NCBI RefSeq assembly: GCF_000497045.1
Contig: NW_015961959.1
Location: 124,001-188,000 of the forward strand
Direction of reading: 5' to 3'
DNA length: 64,000 nucleotides
Source of the DNA: Kalmanozyma brasiliensis GHG001
Taxonomy: Eukaryota; Basidiomycota; Ustilaginomycetes; Ustilaginales
Part shown: piece after piece, positions 10,043-24,200 of the stretch
How positions within the stretch are numbered: position 1 is the first letter of the stretch
Layout: each line of letters begins with the position of its first letter
The notes under the pieces: model-generated
The model's input: only the letters and a program-made list of their open reading frames with translations
What the model was told of the DNA's origin: nothing
The model's database searches: none
Translations under genes and position numbers: made by a program

Positions 10043-10405
10043 TTAAAAGTGTTGACTGAGATCAAAACACAATTCCGCCCTCTTCCACTTGCCCGTTTGC
10101 TTTCCTTCCGGATCCTTGATTTCGCGTTGGAATCGCTCCATCAGCGTCTCCCACTTCTCGACGTCCGCATTGCCGCCGTCGCTAGCCGCCTTCTTGTCGA
10201 ACGAAAAGTCGTCTTCCACGTCCATTATCATGACCAGCCGGTCGGCGAAATGGAAGATGCGCATGTTGAGGACGCCAGAGCCAGGGTAGCGGATGGACTC
10301 GAGGATGGGCCGAGGCACGTTGCCGGGCGCATGGTGGTCGATGTACTGCGCAACGAGGGTGGGGTCGGAGGCGATGTCTAGGAGAAGGACCTCTTGACGC
10401 ACCAT
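10043..10405 (-). CDS. L-rhamnose mutarotase-family protein (DUF718)
   Basis: Compact 120-aa alpha/beta-barrel protein of the L-rhamnose mutarotase family; bacterial RhaM interconverts alpha- and beta-L-rhamnose. Family pattern: EVLLLDIASDPTLVAQYIDHHA, then ILESIRYPG, NMRIFHFADRLVMIMDVEDDF and a C-terminal WKRAELCFDLSQHF. The start is the ATG at 10405, which matches the usual N-terminus; an open frame further upstream looks like leader. No sugar-catabolic neighbours are present, so its substrate in this fungus is unknown. The stop is 99 bp from the convergent COQ1 stop. Confidence 0.85.
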   Translation of the reverse strand: MVRQEVLLLDIASDPTLVAQYIDHHAPGNVPRPILESIRYPGSGVLNMRIFHFADRLVMIMDVEDDFSFDKKAASDGGNADVEKWETLMERFQREIKDPEGKQTGKWKRAELCFDLSQHF

Positions 10406-12289
10406 GGTTGAGAGTTCGGATGCGATGACTAGGATATTGGTCTTGCAAGCGCACTGGAGCCGAGAAGATTTGATCAGCACATGTAGTGTGGGAGATATGG
10501 ACCGGCGATGAGAAGGTCTTGTCGAAGGATGGACCGGTGTTGTTCGACAGGATCAGACTTCTTGAAAGTGGGGAAGAGTTGCCCACTTCGATCCGTGCGC
10601 AGAATGTTGAAATGTTAGACCGACTTTATAATGGCAGCGAACTGTTCTGGGACATGAACTTGGCTTTGCCCGTCCAAGCCTGACTTCAGCACGGCTGAAG
10701 TCGGCTGCCGTGGCACACTGAACGCTTTGTTGGTCAAGTGCCAGCGATTGCTTTCGAGTTCAACCTCCCGCAAGAGGCGAAATAGAAACGAGCTTGGCTG
10801 GAGGCAAGGACTGGCGCTCCACCTCGAATTCTGCGTCATGCCGCCACGCTTTGCTTCGCACCGCCATTCGAAGCAACATGAGGCCATTCCACGCCCAAGC
10901 CGCCAACCGTGTGGCTTGGAAAACCTTAATGCAAGGGAAGGCGGTCCGATCGCGTGGTCAGACCGTTTCTTCGTGTGCTTACAGAGACGAAGGAACGAAT
11001 GCTTCAGGTCGCTTCCTTGCGAACGCAGATCAAGGCTTTACCCCACAAAAAGCGATCTCGCTTTCGGCTGTAGCTACACGATAGGCTATCCTCTGTCGTG
11101 CAAGGTCAGCCCGAGAAGCGGAGCCGCACGCCGGTCAAAAGTTGTGCGACTCGGTCAAGAGGCTAAGCGAAAGGAGGCCAAGCTGCCTTTGAGAACTCCG
11201 CCTGGCTTTGGTCGTGCTCGGCTAGTGGTGATCAGAGAGAAGCAAGTCGAAATGGCTGAGCCTGCCACTCTGCCGACGCATTGCATGAATGTGACAAGCG
11301 AGCCTGTGTGAACGCGACGACAGAGCGAGCCGTTCTGTGAGGCGGTCCTCTTGCTACCGAAGCACCAAAAGGGTCTCCGGCTTGCTGAGTTTCAAAATCC
11401 GACCTTCTGCATGTCTCTCGTGCATGTAGCGCTGATGCGCCGCTCCGACTGGGAAAGCCAAGACAGCGCGCATTCGTCCATGCTGTGGCAGCACCGTCCA
11501 CTGATCGCTTTTGACACCTCGAATCGATATGTGCTCTTGCGATTTTGTATCACTCCGATGCGAGTGGCTGATGTCATGGTGGGTGGGTGGGTGCGCTAGG
11601 TGGATTGGTGGTGGGTTGGGTTTTCGCGGTGCTAAAGGCGTTAGCGCAGCCCAAATTAGGACTCGGCTGCGTTGCAAATTCGTACCTCGTGCATGGAGAC
11701 GATGCAAGGCTTCCACGGGCGACAGATGAGGTGAGCCCTCTTCTCGCCTGCGAAATCCAGTTCTTTGGACCCTCCCGCACAGAGTGAGAGTGGCCAGAGT
11801 GGTGAGGTTGTCACTCCGTCGCCTGTCACTTGGCCAATCTCCGCCCCGCACCGGACTGTTTTCTCGAGATTGGCCAAATCCCGCATCTTCGTGGTCGCAA
11901 TCGTTGATGGTGACGCCCTCCCTTCTCCTTTCGTCCACTACTCCACCGTCCCTATCGCTATCGCATCGTTGCATACTTCTTTTCGTTTCGTCGCGCGTAT
12001 TCGCATTTCCTCGGTGCCGACACATCTCACGCAGTCGACTTGCATCTCTCGCGTCTCTCGCCTTCTTGACCGTCGTCGCATCGACCAAGCCGTCTTGCAA
12101 ACACATCGCCAGGACGTCATTCACCCGCATCTGCACGCGATCATTGGCCCGGCAGCAAGGTTCTTGACATCCGCATCACCGTTTCCGTCGCCATCGCTTG
12201 TATGCTGCTGCTTTAGATCGAGCTTTCGGCGTGCTGCTAAGCCAGGCCATCAGGGCTGCGCAGCAACCGGCGCGTAAATCTCGACCACC
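10406..12289. promoter_or_regulatory. Long intergenic/leader region upstream of the Rim15-like kinase
   Basis: 1.9 kb without a supportable gene; ORFs here on both strands have unstructured, non-family compositions. From about 11,760 onward the plus strand becomes pyrimidine-rich, typical of a long 5' leader. A 12-bp inverted repeat carrying two CCAAT boxes lies at 11830-11877. Confidence 0.5.
11830..11877. repeat. Perfect 12-bp inverted repeat with opposed CCAAT boxes
   Basis: TTGGCCAATCTC (11830-11841) and its exact reverse complement GAGATTGGCCAA (11866-11877) are separated by 24 bp. Each arm contains a CCAAT box inside the palindrome TTGGCCAA. The element lies about 410-460 bp upstream of the kinase start codon. 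Confidence 0.7.
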
Positions 12290-15200
12290 ATGTCTTCGTT
12301 CAGCTCTGCACCAGGCGACGACGGCGCTGATCGAGATCAAGCCAGCCGCAATGCCTCGCTATCTGCCAGCTCTCAGGCATCCTCGGCGGACAAGCGAAGG
12401 ACATCGCGTCTCTCCAGCACAGCTGGTATCTTTGATCTTGACGACGACGGCAGCATCGATGCAAGTTACAGCAACGTCAGCGGTCGAAGAGCCAGCAATC
12501 CGCGCGTCTCTTCGCTCGGCAGCAGTGGCTCAAACCGCGGGTCGTTGAACGAACGAGGCAGCCGGGATCTCTTTGATGTGCAGGAAGAAGATGCCAATCC
12601 GACTGGATCTTCCCCGCCAGCACCTTCCTCCTCGATGCCCAGCTCGTCCAGCAAAGCTGGTGGCAGAAGTCAGCTGAGCGTAGACACCTTCGGTAAGTGA
12701 TCATCGCTTTGGTCTTTGTCGGTGCAGTGACCGGGTTCGCCGCACCAGCGTCGTAGCTGTGTGTCAGAGCTGTGGTGCAATGACCTTCAACCCTGCCTGG
12801 TGCTGGCAAGGACCATGCCAAAGATGACAGAGCACTGACCAGGTTCGAATCCTTCTATTCTTCTCTTCCTTTCCCCGATCGCGCTTCCATTTCCGCTTCT
12901 CCTCGCCGTCGGCTCACCCACATCGCTGACTCCGTCTCGCATCGACTTATTCGCATCATCCGACGCCGGCTGTTCCGTACCTCTACCTCATGCTTTGGCA
13001 CTGGCTCTGGGTCGACACGCGAAACCTGCACGGATGCTACTGTCATCGCTTCTGTATCTGGCCTCGTCCGTCGGCTTCTGTCGACCTCGGTACGGCTTCT
13101 CGGTTCTCAATATCGACTTGACTCCGACATTTGACATGCACCCTTGCATTCCACGATCGCCTGCTCACTCGCCGCGACGGTTCTGGTCCCCGCCATTGAT
13201 CTGCACTTCTTCTGCCAAACACGACCTTTCGGCCGCCGTGATCCAACACACACTATGCAACGACCATCTCGGCATTGTCGCATTGTATCACACATTGTGA
13301 TGTGCACTTGCATTGTCACTTTACCTCGACGGGCTTGGCTCGTATTGACACTCCGTCACTTTCGGCTTGACCCTCCTGCGCGGCGCTTTTTGTTTGCGAC
13401 ATGGCGGCGCTGCAAATTGGCTTTTGTGGTTGTGGTGCGTGGGAAATTTGGTTGGTCAAATGACTTTATGCGCCACGACGGGCCCGTTTCCGACATGGCT
13501 CTTGCCTCTGCCTCCGTCTACGCCTCTCCGCCTCTTCCCCCGACTCTATCTCTCCGCGCTCGCTCGCTTGCTATCACTCGCTACCACTTCTATTTGTGGC
13601 TGGCGGCTGACTACACGCCATCTCGCCTTGGTCGGTCGCCCGACAAACGACAACGCTGCACTTTCATCGATCCCTCGCCTCTCACAATGCCGCCGACCCT
13701 TCCATCTCGCCGCCTGACCTGATCGCTTCGCATTTGCCTATCGTCCTCGCCCTTCTTCCGTTGTTGCGATGGGCCTCGCCGCGACTCTTCCATCACCGAC
13801 TCGGCACGACTCCGAATTTCTTTTGGCTGGCGTACCACGTTTTCCGAATATCGGCAACACACTCCGCTCCCCTCAACGCGTTTCTGCTGCCTCTGCCGCT
13901 GAACCCTGCTTCTCGCCTGTTCACATTTCACGAACCCTGAAATGCGTTTCCTCTGCTCTTCCGCCTCTCCCGACTTTTGGATGGTCTCGACCCTTCCACC
14001 TCGCTTAATCACGTTCATCAACCACACCTCCTCTTCTCCCTCACCTTCCGACGTCCCTTCGCCCGCCCTTGTACGCTGTCACTCGACTGATCCTTTCCAC
14101 GCATTTCATCACCTTCAACGGGACGACCGCCTTCTCCATCTTCACCATCACCAGTCTCAGCGACGCAGTTCACCGACCCTTTTAGCCCTGCCAACCGCAA
14201 TCGAATCAGCCCTGGCAGCAGTGATCACAGTCGAAGAAGCGGTCCCCCCTCCTCCTTCCTAGGCGACGACGACGCTTGCGACCCCAAATCTTCGCCGTCC
14301 CCTTCCAATCTCAGCCCTTCCGCTTCGTCTCCACTCAGCGCAGCCGCAAGGTCCACCTCAGAACGCAGCAACAGTCTTCATAGCATCATCGAGCTCGGCC
14401 CTCATTCGCCTTCCTCCTCGACTGCCTCGGCGCAAGGCAAGCACCCTCGCTCCGATCCGTCCTCTTCGCCCACTCGCTCCTTCAAGCATCTGCGCGGCGC
14501 ATCCGGTGATTCCCGATCCTCGCCTGCACCGCCGTCTTCAGCGCCTAGATCGATCGATACCAGCTCGCGCAGTTCGGCAGCGAGGCGCGCGTCTCCGTCG
14601 TCACCAACATCATCCGCGCTCAGCTTCTCTGCAGGATCCACCAAGAGCTCCTCTTCTCCTTCTCAATCTGCGTCTCAATCTCAGAACGCACCACAGTCTT
14701 TGACCTCTGCCACCGTCGCCCATGTCAGCGCTTCGCCTCCGACAACTTCGTCCTTGAGCAGTGCTGCGCCGCCTGGCTTCCCTCTCAGTCCACCTTCAGC
14801 CGCGATCAAGGCCCTCGGCCGCAGCTCTTCCAAGAGAATGTCGTTCGACACTGCTCCCTCCTTCTCCAGTCCGCTCGCCTTTGCCTCAATCTTACCCAAC
14901 GACGATGACGTTGTCGACGATGAGGCGCTCAACGACGAGGCCACGCCGGCCGCATCTTCGTCCACATGGTCAAATCCCAACGAATCGGCCCTTGGCACCA
15001 CAGACTCGGCAACCAGGCATCGCGCCCACGGCTCGACGTCTTCTTCGCAAGGCAGCTACACACAGCCCTTGTCCCCGACATCGCCGTCTTCTGTCTCGTC
15101 CACCGCCTCCTCTCAGCCAAGCCGGCACCAGCGCAGGAACACTGGACCCGAATCAGCCGCTTCCGACACCATCGACGACGCTTTCAGCCGCACTAGAGAG

Positions 15201-18200
15201 GGCCCTTCCAATAGCGCCATCTCCACCGCCGATCTTGCGGCTGTTTCGCCTCTTGCTCGGTCCTCACTGCGTTTGGACCGCGAAAGGTCGACGTCGAACC
15301 CACTCCAAAGGGTCGTCGCTGGAGGCACCAAGCTGAACCAGCCTCGCTCACGGCACTCGCTTTTCCAAAGCAGCCACTTGGCTGCCGACGACGACGCATC
15401 ATCCATCGCCTCGGATGATGTCGCAACCACCAGTTCCAATTTGACGCGCAAATCGTCCGTCACCAGCTCCACCGGCTCCATGGGACCACCGGCCTTGCCT
15501 CGCCGCATCGGTGGTGGCTCTGTGGGCTCGCCAGCTCTCGAGCCCTTCGACCGGGCCGTCTCCACCATCTCCATGGGCAAACGCAAGGAGGAGTCGTCGT
15601 TGGGACACGGCATGCCTTCCAACCCCTCTCCGCTCTCGTCGGGCTCTTCAGCAGGTCTGCCAGCCTCGAACTCGTTCCATTCGGGCTCTCCGACCATCAG
15701 CTGGGACACACGCGGCAATCGCAGCAATTCGGGTGCCTTTGCCCCTTCGAGCTTCAGCGGCTCCGTCAACAACACTCCAACCACCGTGACGGGCGGAGGT
15801 AGCGCCATCTTGCATTCGACACGACGCAGACGCATGACCTCTTCGTCGCTCAGCTCCAGCATGCATCGTCGCGCCCGATCTCTGGGCGGAGTGCTGCTGG
15901 GAGACGGCGCCATGTCGCCTGTGGGCGGCCCAGACGGTGTCGACCCTAACTTGGTCGCCGCCATCGAGTCGGGCAGTCCTAGCATTCCACTGCCGGTCCC
16001 CATTCCGACCTCTTCCACTTCGCATCGTTCCAGCAGCGTCAGCTCGTCAGGGACTCATGGTGGTGCTGGCTCTTCTCTGTCCAGCTCGGGCGTCGCCTCG
16101 TCTTCGGTTCCATTCAGCTCGTCGCTCGCTGCACGATCATCGTCGCACCGACGCAGGAATTCGTCTGTTGCGGAGGATGACGAAATGGCAAGGATGGATG
16201 CGTCTGGATCGACTCTTTCTCCTGGCTACACGCGAGCCCGCGTTCGCAGTCAGACGTTGGGCGTGCCCCTCGGATCCGACCCAGCCCTTTCTCCACAGGC
16301 GCTCAATGACGGCACACCAAGCTCCATGGGACCGAGTCCGTCCGCAAAAAGTGGCGGATCGGCTGGGCTGGCGGATGCGATCCGTCTGCAGCGTGTGCCA
16401 ACCGCCGTGCGCTTGGCTGGCGATCTGTTCGTACCGCCGTCGCCTTCGCCTCGCCACATGTCGAAAAGCGCATCAACAACGTCCATCGAGTCACCTCTCA
16501 GCAAGTGGGCAGCATCGAGCTCCAATGCTCAGCCTCTGGTGATGGACGGTGCCACTCAAGGTCACGGACTTGGTCTGGGGCTCAGCTCGGACACCACTTC
16601 ATCGCCCACGCCCACCAGCCGCCTCAACGTACCACCGACACCCAGCTCGATCCGAAGTCATTCCCCTTTGGTGCACGAGTATTCGTCTGGCGCCGAAGAC
16701 TCGGGTCGCACCTCGCCTGCTATGGAGCATCTGAGATCCGACGACATGGCTTTGCCTGGCCACGACAGCCGTGGTCATCCATTGTCGGTATCGATCCCCA
16801 TCGGTCGAGATTATCGCCCGCCCGCTAGTCTTCCCGGCTCTGCCATTCTGGGTTCCCGTTCTCCCACGCTCGTTCCGCCAAAATCCGATCTTCTGGCCGT
16901 GCCCACCAGTGCACCGCGCCACGCTGGTTTGCCGGCAAGCACAAGCGCCTATTCGCCTTTGCACGCCCTCAGCGCATCGTCTGCTCGGACCAGTCCCACA
17001 GCCGAGCGTCGGCCTCGACTGTCGCCCAGTCGATCCAGCTCGCATCGCATGTCGTGGGGTGCCCAGGAGCTCTTTGACAGCTTGCAAGAGTCCATGGACG
17101 ACGCCGACAATGACGCCGACGCAGCGGTGGCGACAGAGGGCAAGCCAGCCCCCTGGATCGCTTCCACGCAAGATGCACCTGTCAGAACCTCCCTCGCACC
17201 CGCTGCTGCGACGCCTCTGAGTCAACGCAGAATGACGCAAGGCAATCTATCCAGCTCCATAGGACCCGACACGTTGCTCGCGGTCCCGCCGGCCTCTCGC
17301 CGCGTGCATCGACCGAACGACGCGGCGCTGTTCGCGTCTGCCCGTCTTTCGTCCTCAGCTGCGCAGCATCCCCTGTCCGGCACGGACGAGTACGCGCGCA
17401 TCATCATTCAAAGTCGCAACGCCAAGATGCAAAAGTGGAGGGCACAGAACCCTTCCCGACTTGGTCCGCAGCAACCAGTGCGTCGCAACGATGCTGACAC
17501 GATCGAATCGGCATGGCTCTCGCGCAATCGAACCGAACAGACCCAGGAGGAGGACGCGATGCCTTCTGGTCCGACAAGTCTCGCCCGCAGAGGAACGACC
17601 ATCGGGCTACAGAGAGATGCAAGCCACACCGGTGCGCCTATGCCGACCCGTCGTGGGTCCGCCGTGGACTCCAACGACAGCATCGAGTCGCAGCTCGACG
17701 AGGAGGAAGACCAGCAGCGAGGTCTCGAATCGTCCGCCTTTGCCGAATTCGAATGGGTCGACTGGCTCGACGAGTATCGCAAGATGAAGGAGGCCAAGTT
17801 GCAGTCGGAGCGCGAAGAGGCAGAAGCGCAGGCCGCAGCCGAGGCGGACACGAGCGTCGCTGTCCGCAAGGCTTCCGCTGCGGACGATGCAGACATTGTG
17901 GCAGCACGGGCTACGGACAAGACGGCATCGTCTCCTTCCAGCAGAACAGGAAGCGAAGCTGTCGATGCGGGCCGGGTCTCTACCCTGCAAAAGCAGCAGG
18001 CGGACGGCCATCGCTCTGTTTTTGATCCGCTCTCGCGTCAAAGATGGCAGATCGCCGAGTCTGCCGATCAGCAACAAGACGCCATCGACGCGCAGGAGGT
18101 GGAAGAAGCCCTTGCCGCCCTCAGTCTCAACGAGGAAGGCAGCCAAGCACCTTCCAGCGAGACGCGAGCGCCCAAACCCGCGCAGCTTGGTCCGGTTCGC

Positions 18201-21200
18201 AGACCAGAGGATCCTCCCCGACAATCGACGCGTCCAGGCGGGAACCAGCAGCGCAGCTTCTCGCTCGCCAGCGCTGAGCTGTCTCGACGTGAATCCGGAG
18301 TCGGCTCCAGCTCGACCGCCATGTCCACCATGGCCTCTTCTCCCGGTCACGTCAAGGCTGGATTCTCGCCCGTCAAGCGGTTAGGCACCGACAAGGCCAA
18401 GAACCTCTCGCTCTCGCCCATCACGAGCCGTGTTGCACCCGCAGCGACGTACAGGAGTGCAGCGGGATCCGACACGGCGCACTCCCAGGCGCAGGCGGCT
18501 GGACGTGGACGTCGCAAACAGCTCGGTGGCAAGATCGAGGCTTGGTGGAGTGCCGTCAAGTCCGGCTTCACGGCTCCCGCTGGGGACAGCTGGTCGAAAC
18601 CGCCAACGAATACCGCTTCTCCCCGAGCCAATGTTGCCTCTCCGCACGCCGGCTCGTCAGCTGTGCTGTCTCATTCCTTGCATCATCGCAGTCCCTTGAC
18701 CGCATCGGCCCGTCCAGCCGGGACCATCAGCAGTCGTCGTGATGCCCCACGCCTCGCCCCCTTGTCTTCGTCGTCGAACATGAAGCCAGTGATCGCAACG
18801 CCGTCTCCAACGCTCGTCACACAGGTACAGAGCGGCTTCGGTCGTCATGTTCGCTCGCAGACCGGCGGCACAGCCTTGAGCGGCTCCGACTCGGTGAGGA
18901 CCCTCCGTCCCAGCACCTCGGCGCAGAACCTCAAGAAGTTGATGGACGATGGCAGAGTGGAGCAGCACGACGGCGACGGTGAGGCTGGCGACCTCAGCGA
19001 CCGCAGATCCGTCTCGCCCGGACCGGACGCCAGCTTTGTGACGGTACAAGAGGAGCCCGCCAGTTTGGAAGCGCCCAAATCTGCATCCTCTCAGCTCAGC
19101 CAGGAAACGCATCTTACGGTCAGCAGCAGCGGCGGCGGCCGAGAAGCAGGCAAGCGGCGAAACCAGCCGAACTTGTCCCTCCAGCTCGAAAATGGCCTCA
19201 GTACGTTCGACTCTGCCGAATTTGACAAAATTGGCAAGGGCAAATCGCCATCGAACTCGACGCAGAGCAGCCCAACCAAGCAACCTCTCTCGTCGCGATC
19301 ACAGCAGAGCACTGCCGACGCTACCGCAAGCGCCACATCACCTGCAGTCGTTACTGCTCGCGAGTCCTCGGCGCGGTTGTCGAACGCTTGGACTCCCAGT
19401 CCACGCGAGCCAAAGACGTCCGCCGCAGGGGAGGCAGCTGATCAGGACGCCGCCCTTGACTCCGACAACGAGGGTCGTGCAACAGCCAGAGCCAAAGCCG
19501 TCTCGAAAGCAATCACGATCAACTCGATCCGCCAGCACATTCGTCACCGTCTCCTTGCTTCCAAGGAGAGCTGCGACCGGGAGCTGCGTCGCATCATCGG
19601 CGCCATTAACAACTACGTCGAGATGGAGCTGGATAAGCAAGAGGAGGATCGACACAGCGTCATGGAGGACGATCGCGACGTCGAGGAGCTGAAAGAGGCC
19701 TTTGCCAACGACGTGAACGACGCATTGAAACACGCTCAAGATGACGTTGCCCTCGGCAGCGACACTGAGATGCCACCTCCGACGACGATCACGTCGAGGT
19801 CCGTGTCCATGTCCCGCGGAGGCAGCGACTCTTCGTCCTTCTCTGCTGGTGCCGCAGCAGCAGCCGCTGCGGTTGCGGGTGGACATGTCGCAGGACAGCG
19901 TCAAGAGGGCCAAGATTCAGGCGTCGGCGCCGACGGGGCGATCACAGAGTCGCACACACGTTCCCCGTCGGGCTCCATCTTCACCTCGCCGTCGTTGGGC
20001 GGACTCCGCGAGACAGCAGCAGTGCGATCGGCGCGCGAGTACAAGCTGCCCGCTCCACCACCGGTCAACCTGGCAGGTGCCACAGCGACCTCGCAGCGCA
20101 CCGTCAGCACGACGCTGGCGAACCCATCCAAGCCTTCCCATCTCAACCCGCTCAGCCGCGCTCAGTCACTGAGTCGTTCGACGGCACGTTCGGTGTCTCA
20201 CTCGCGCTCTACCTCGCGCTCCCATTCGCCGATGCCTGGAGCTGGCACAATGACCTCGGGCGTCTCGGCCTCCTCCGGGTCGCCTCGTTTGTCTCCGTCG
20301 CGCCGAACGCGGGCGCTGCCAACGGAAGACATCGGGCCCCAGCCGTGGATGCAGCCGCTGGAAGAGCTTGTGGCTGTGGCGATGGAGGTGCTCGACGCGT
20401 CGATCAATGCGCTCATCTCGCGTCCCGGTTCCTGCTCGGTCCTCATCTCTCGCGTCCAGACCATCGGCCGCTTCTGGGACGAGCACCCAGAATGGGCGGG
20501 CCGAGGCTGGTTTATTCAGATCTTGCTCGCTGTTGCCGGACTGAGTCGTGTCGTCGAGTGGTGGGAAGCCGAGAAAGGCTTCTGGAACTTCAACGATGAG
20601 GAAGAGCAGGACGCCGAGCCGATCCGGTTCAGTCTTGGCGCGCAACAGGGCGACGTGGCCGGAGAAGCAGTAGACCTAGAAGCTGCCAAGTCTTCGGGCG
20701 TGTTGCTCGCCGCCACAGCCAAAAGCCCGATCCAAGCGCGTGCCCTCTCGACGGCGCGATCCGATGCCAACATGATTACACGCGGCTCGACCAGCGGTAC
20801 CAACTCGCCCGCTTCTGGCGTCCTTCAACGCGATCTCGAGCCGAGTCCAGACGTGGTGCGACGAGCTGCCTCGCCTTCCAAGGATCTTCTCCGAGCTGCG
20901 GTTCAAGGTGACCGGAGTGGTGAAGACCTGGATGAAGATGGCGACACGACCATTGTCGACCGTGCCCGCCAGCGTCACCACCGCCACTCCAGCAGCACAG
21001 CCAGCAAGCTGGACGCGATCGAGGTTGTCGGATCCGAGCAGGATGAGCACGCCGACGATCAAGACATCGTTTCGGCCCCTGAAGGCGTCAAGCGAGCGTC
21101 GCAAGAGGGGGTGCCGCAGAACTTCCGCTCTGCAGGCGTCAATGTCCTTATGGAGCTCAGCATGGACGACCAGCGTTTCCTGTACCTGAGCCCTGCCTGG

Positions 21201-24200
21201 AAGACGGTGCTCGGTTCGGATCCCGCCGAGCTCTATGAGACGCCGATCGAAGACTTGCTTGCCCCTGGCGATGGCGACGTCTTTGCAGAAGCCTCCAGGC
21301 AGCTCGAGGCCAACCAGTCGCACACCGTGGAGGCCGTCTTCCGTCTCCGTGTCGAGAAGTCTCTGGCGCGCTCGTCGTCGTCTTCCTCCGTCTCTTCGGC
21401 GGATGATCAGAGTGATGGCAGCGACGCAGTCTACTTCCAGGAGATGGAAGGAAAAGGCATGCTCATGATGGATCGACAGAGCGGCAACCCATCGCACTCG
21501 ATGTGGGTGTTCAAAGCAACAGGACCACCCGAGCGCGAGGACCGACTGCCCGAGGCTGCTCTCACCAAGGGCGGTCGTGCTATGGGCGTCGTGCTGGACG
21601 AGCCGACGGCAGCACTAGCCCACGTAGCGTCCATCTCGGTCGAGCCCGTCCTGTGTCGCATCTGCGAGCGAGACATTCCGGCGTGGTTCTTTGAGAAGCA
21701 CAGCGAGATCTGCAACGAGACGCATCGTCTGGACATGGAGATCGGCGAGTGCAACGAAGGTCTTCGCGAGCTGCGCAAGGCCATCCAGGATCTGCTCAAT
21801 CGCCTGGAAAGCTTCAGTGGGCAGAATGCAGAGCAGCCACTCGAGTATCGTGGCGTCGCCATTAGCACGCCTGCTGCCTCGACGCAGCCACCTTCGGCAC
21901 TCGAGGGTCTCAATCGCTCCGTGTCGCAACGCCAGCCCGCACCTGCGTCTGTACGCAAACAGCACCTCCGCGCTCTCGACGCAGCCATCGAAGTCCTGCA
22001 GACCGCCTGCGAGATTTCCACACCCGCCATCAAGGACGAGTTTGCCAACGAGCCCATCGAGAAGCAGCGGCTGCTGTCGCCCACTTCGGAGAACAAGGTG
22101 GTGACCGTCCAGCAATGGAGACGCCCGGCACTCGACGACACTGCGCTTGATCTTCTCTTAGTGGACGTCGAGAATGCTATGCGAAGCAAGCTCAGCGCCG
22201 TCAATCGCATGCTCAACACGATTGTCTACGTCGAGACCGTGCGACAAGAATGGGAAGAGCGCGTCGAGGCTGCGCTTACGGCTCTCTCAGAAGCCGACGA
22301 GGGTTCCGGCAGCTCTCGGGGATCCTCCGCATCTGCATCAGGGTCCGAGTCAGGCTCTGAGGAGGTTGGCGATGAAGGTCTTGAGGGAGGTCAAGGACTT
22401 GGCTTGCGGATGGCGCAGGCGCAACAGCGCGACGCTGTCTCTCCGCAGGCATCTTTGGAGGCAGCCGCGGCCACCTCTGCTGCAATGCAAAGGGGATCGA
22501 GCTCTTCCAGAGGCCGGTCCTCCGAAGTGGTCAGTGCATCCCTTCGTACAGAGGACCCACAGCAACCTCTCAGACCCTCGCTTAGCCGACTCACGTCTAC
22601 ACTGTCGTCCAGCGCTGGCGACGACGAGGCGGAGAAGCGGCAAGAGAACGATGACGCTGAGGAGGACGGCCTGTTATCGGGATCGATGCTCCTGGATCAA
22701 GACGACCGAGACCTGCCGGCTCCCTCCTCTGCTTTGTTCTCGGCCATGGGCGGTGCCACCCCAGACGAGGACGACATCCCTGCTGTCGACGACAAGATGG
22801 GCGGCTCGACCCATCTTGCACCTATCCCGATCCCGCGCGGTTCTGCAGCGTTGACTCCGCCTTCAAACGAGCTGCTCGCACCTCGATCCGTCAGCGGCGC
22901 AGCGCTTCATGCAGGTTCGACAGGTGGCCCTCCGCAGCGACGGTCTGTCAGCCGGCCTCGTCGAGCCTCTCATCTGCCTCCCGTCAGCGACACTCTTGGC
23001 GTCACACCTCCGCTCTCGCCGCGCCTTGGCTTTGGTGAATCGCTGGGCGTGTCGCATCGCCACAATCGCAAGTTCAGCGTGTCGCACAAGAGCCCCATGG
23101 TAGGCTCGATGCCGCTTTCGCCGCGCATTCCACCAGCAGCACCCTCGTCGCGAGCGACGGCCTCCTCCATCAAGGACTTTGACATCATCAAGCCCATCAG
23201 CAAAGGTGCCTTTGGAAGCGTCTTCCTCGCCAAGAAGCGTACCACGGGCGACTACTACGCCATCAAGGTGCTCAAGAAGTCGGACATGATTGCCAAGAAC
23301 CAGATCACCAACGTCAAGGCCGAACGCATGATCCTCATGACGCAGAACCAGTCTCCGTTCGTGGTCAAGCTCTTCTTCACCTTCCAGAGCTCGGAGTTCC
23401 TGTACCTCGTCACGGAGTACCTGCCAGGAGGAGATTGCGCTTCGCTCTGCAAGGTGCTCGGAGGCTTGTCGGAGGAGTGGGCTCAGCAGTACATTGCTGA
23501 AGTCGTCATCGGACTGCAGCATCTGCATGACAAGGGGGTCGTGCATCGAGATCTCAAGCCGGACAACCTGCTCATCGACGAAAAGGGTCATCTCAAGCTC
23601 ACGGACTTCGGTCTGTCCAAGATCGGATTGCTGGGTCGTCAGACGCGTCAAGCTACCGCAGCTGCTTCCTCCGCCAGTGGTTTCCCCGCGCAGACATCCA
23701 GGACCGACTCGAACAGTGGGTCGCAGCCCAGCTCCGCCAACTCGTTCACATCCGATGCGCGTCACCAGGCTGTCTCCACGCCTGCAGGCACCACTGCCGG
23801 TGACACGGCCGCTTCCTTCTCGCCGATGACGCCGGGATTCGGTGGCATGATGCGGAACCAGTCCTTCTTTGCGGCTCCACAGCGAGGCCGCATCGCCAGC
23901 TCGTCTACCGATGCCAGCGACTCGGGCGAGTCCGATTCGCAGCGCAGTGCTCCCAAGCCGCTGCCTTCTGCGCATCTGGACAGTCCCAGCAACCTCTTTG
24001 GCGCTCATCCTCTGATCAGCGACAATCTTGGCCCTTCTTCGGGAGGTGACGGCAACTCGAACGCGCCCAAACGCTTCGTCGGCACGCCCGACTATCTCGC
24101 GCCCGAGAGCATTCTCGGTATCGGTATGGACGACTTTGCCGTCGATTGGTGGGCCCTCGGAGTGATCTTGTACGAGTTCCTCTACGGCACTCCGCCTTTC

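Noticed and set aside
11354..12136. Minus-strand ORF of 260 codons upstream of the Rim15-like gene
   Set aside because: No domain, odd composition and overlap with a probable long leader.
12838..12860. Possible tRNA B-box (GGTTCGAATCC)
   Set aside because: The bases around it do not make a five-pair T stem and there is no acceptor stem or A-box at the right distance.
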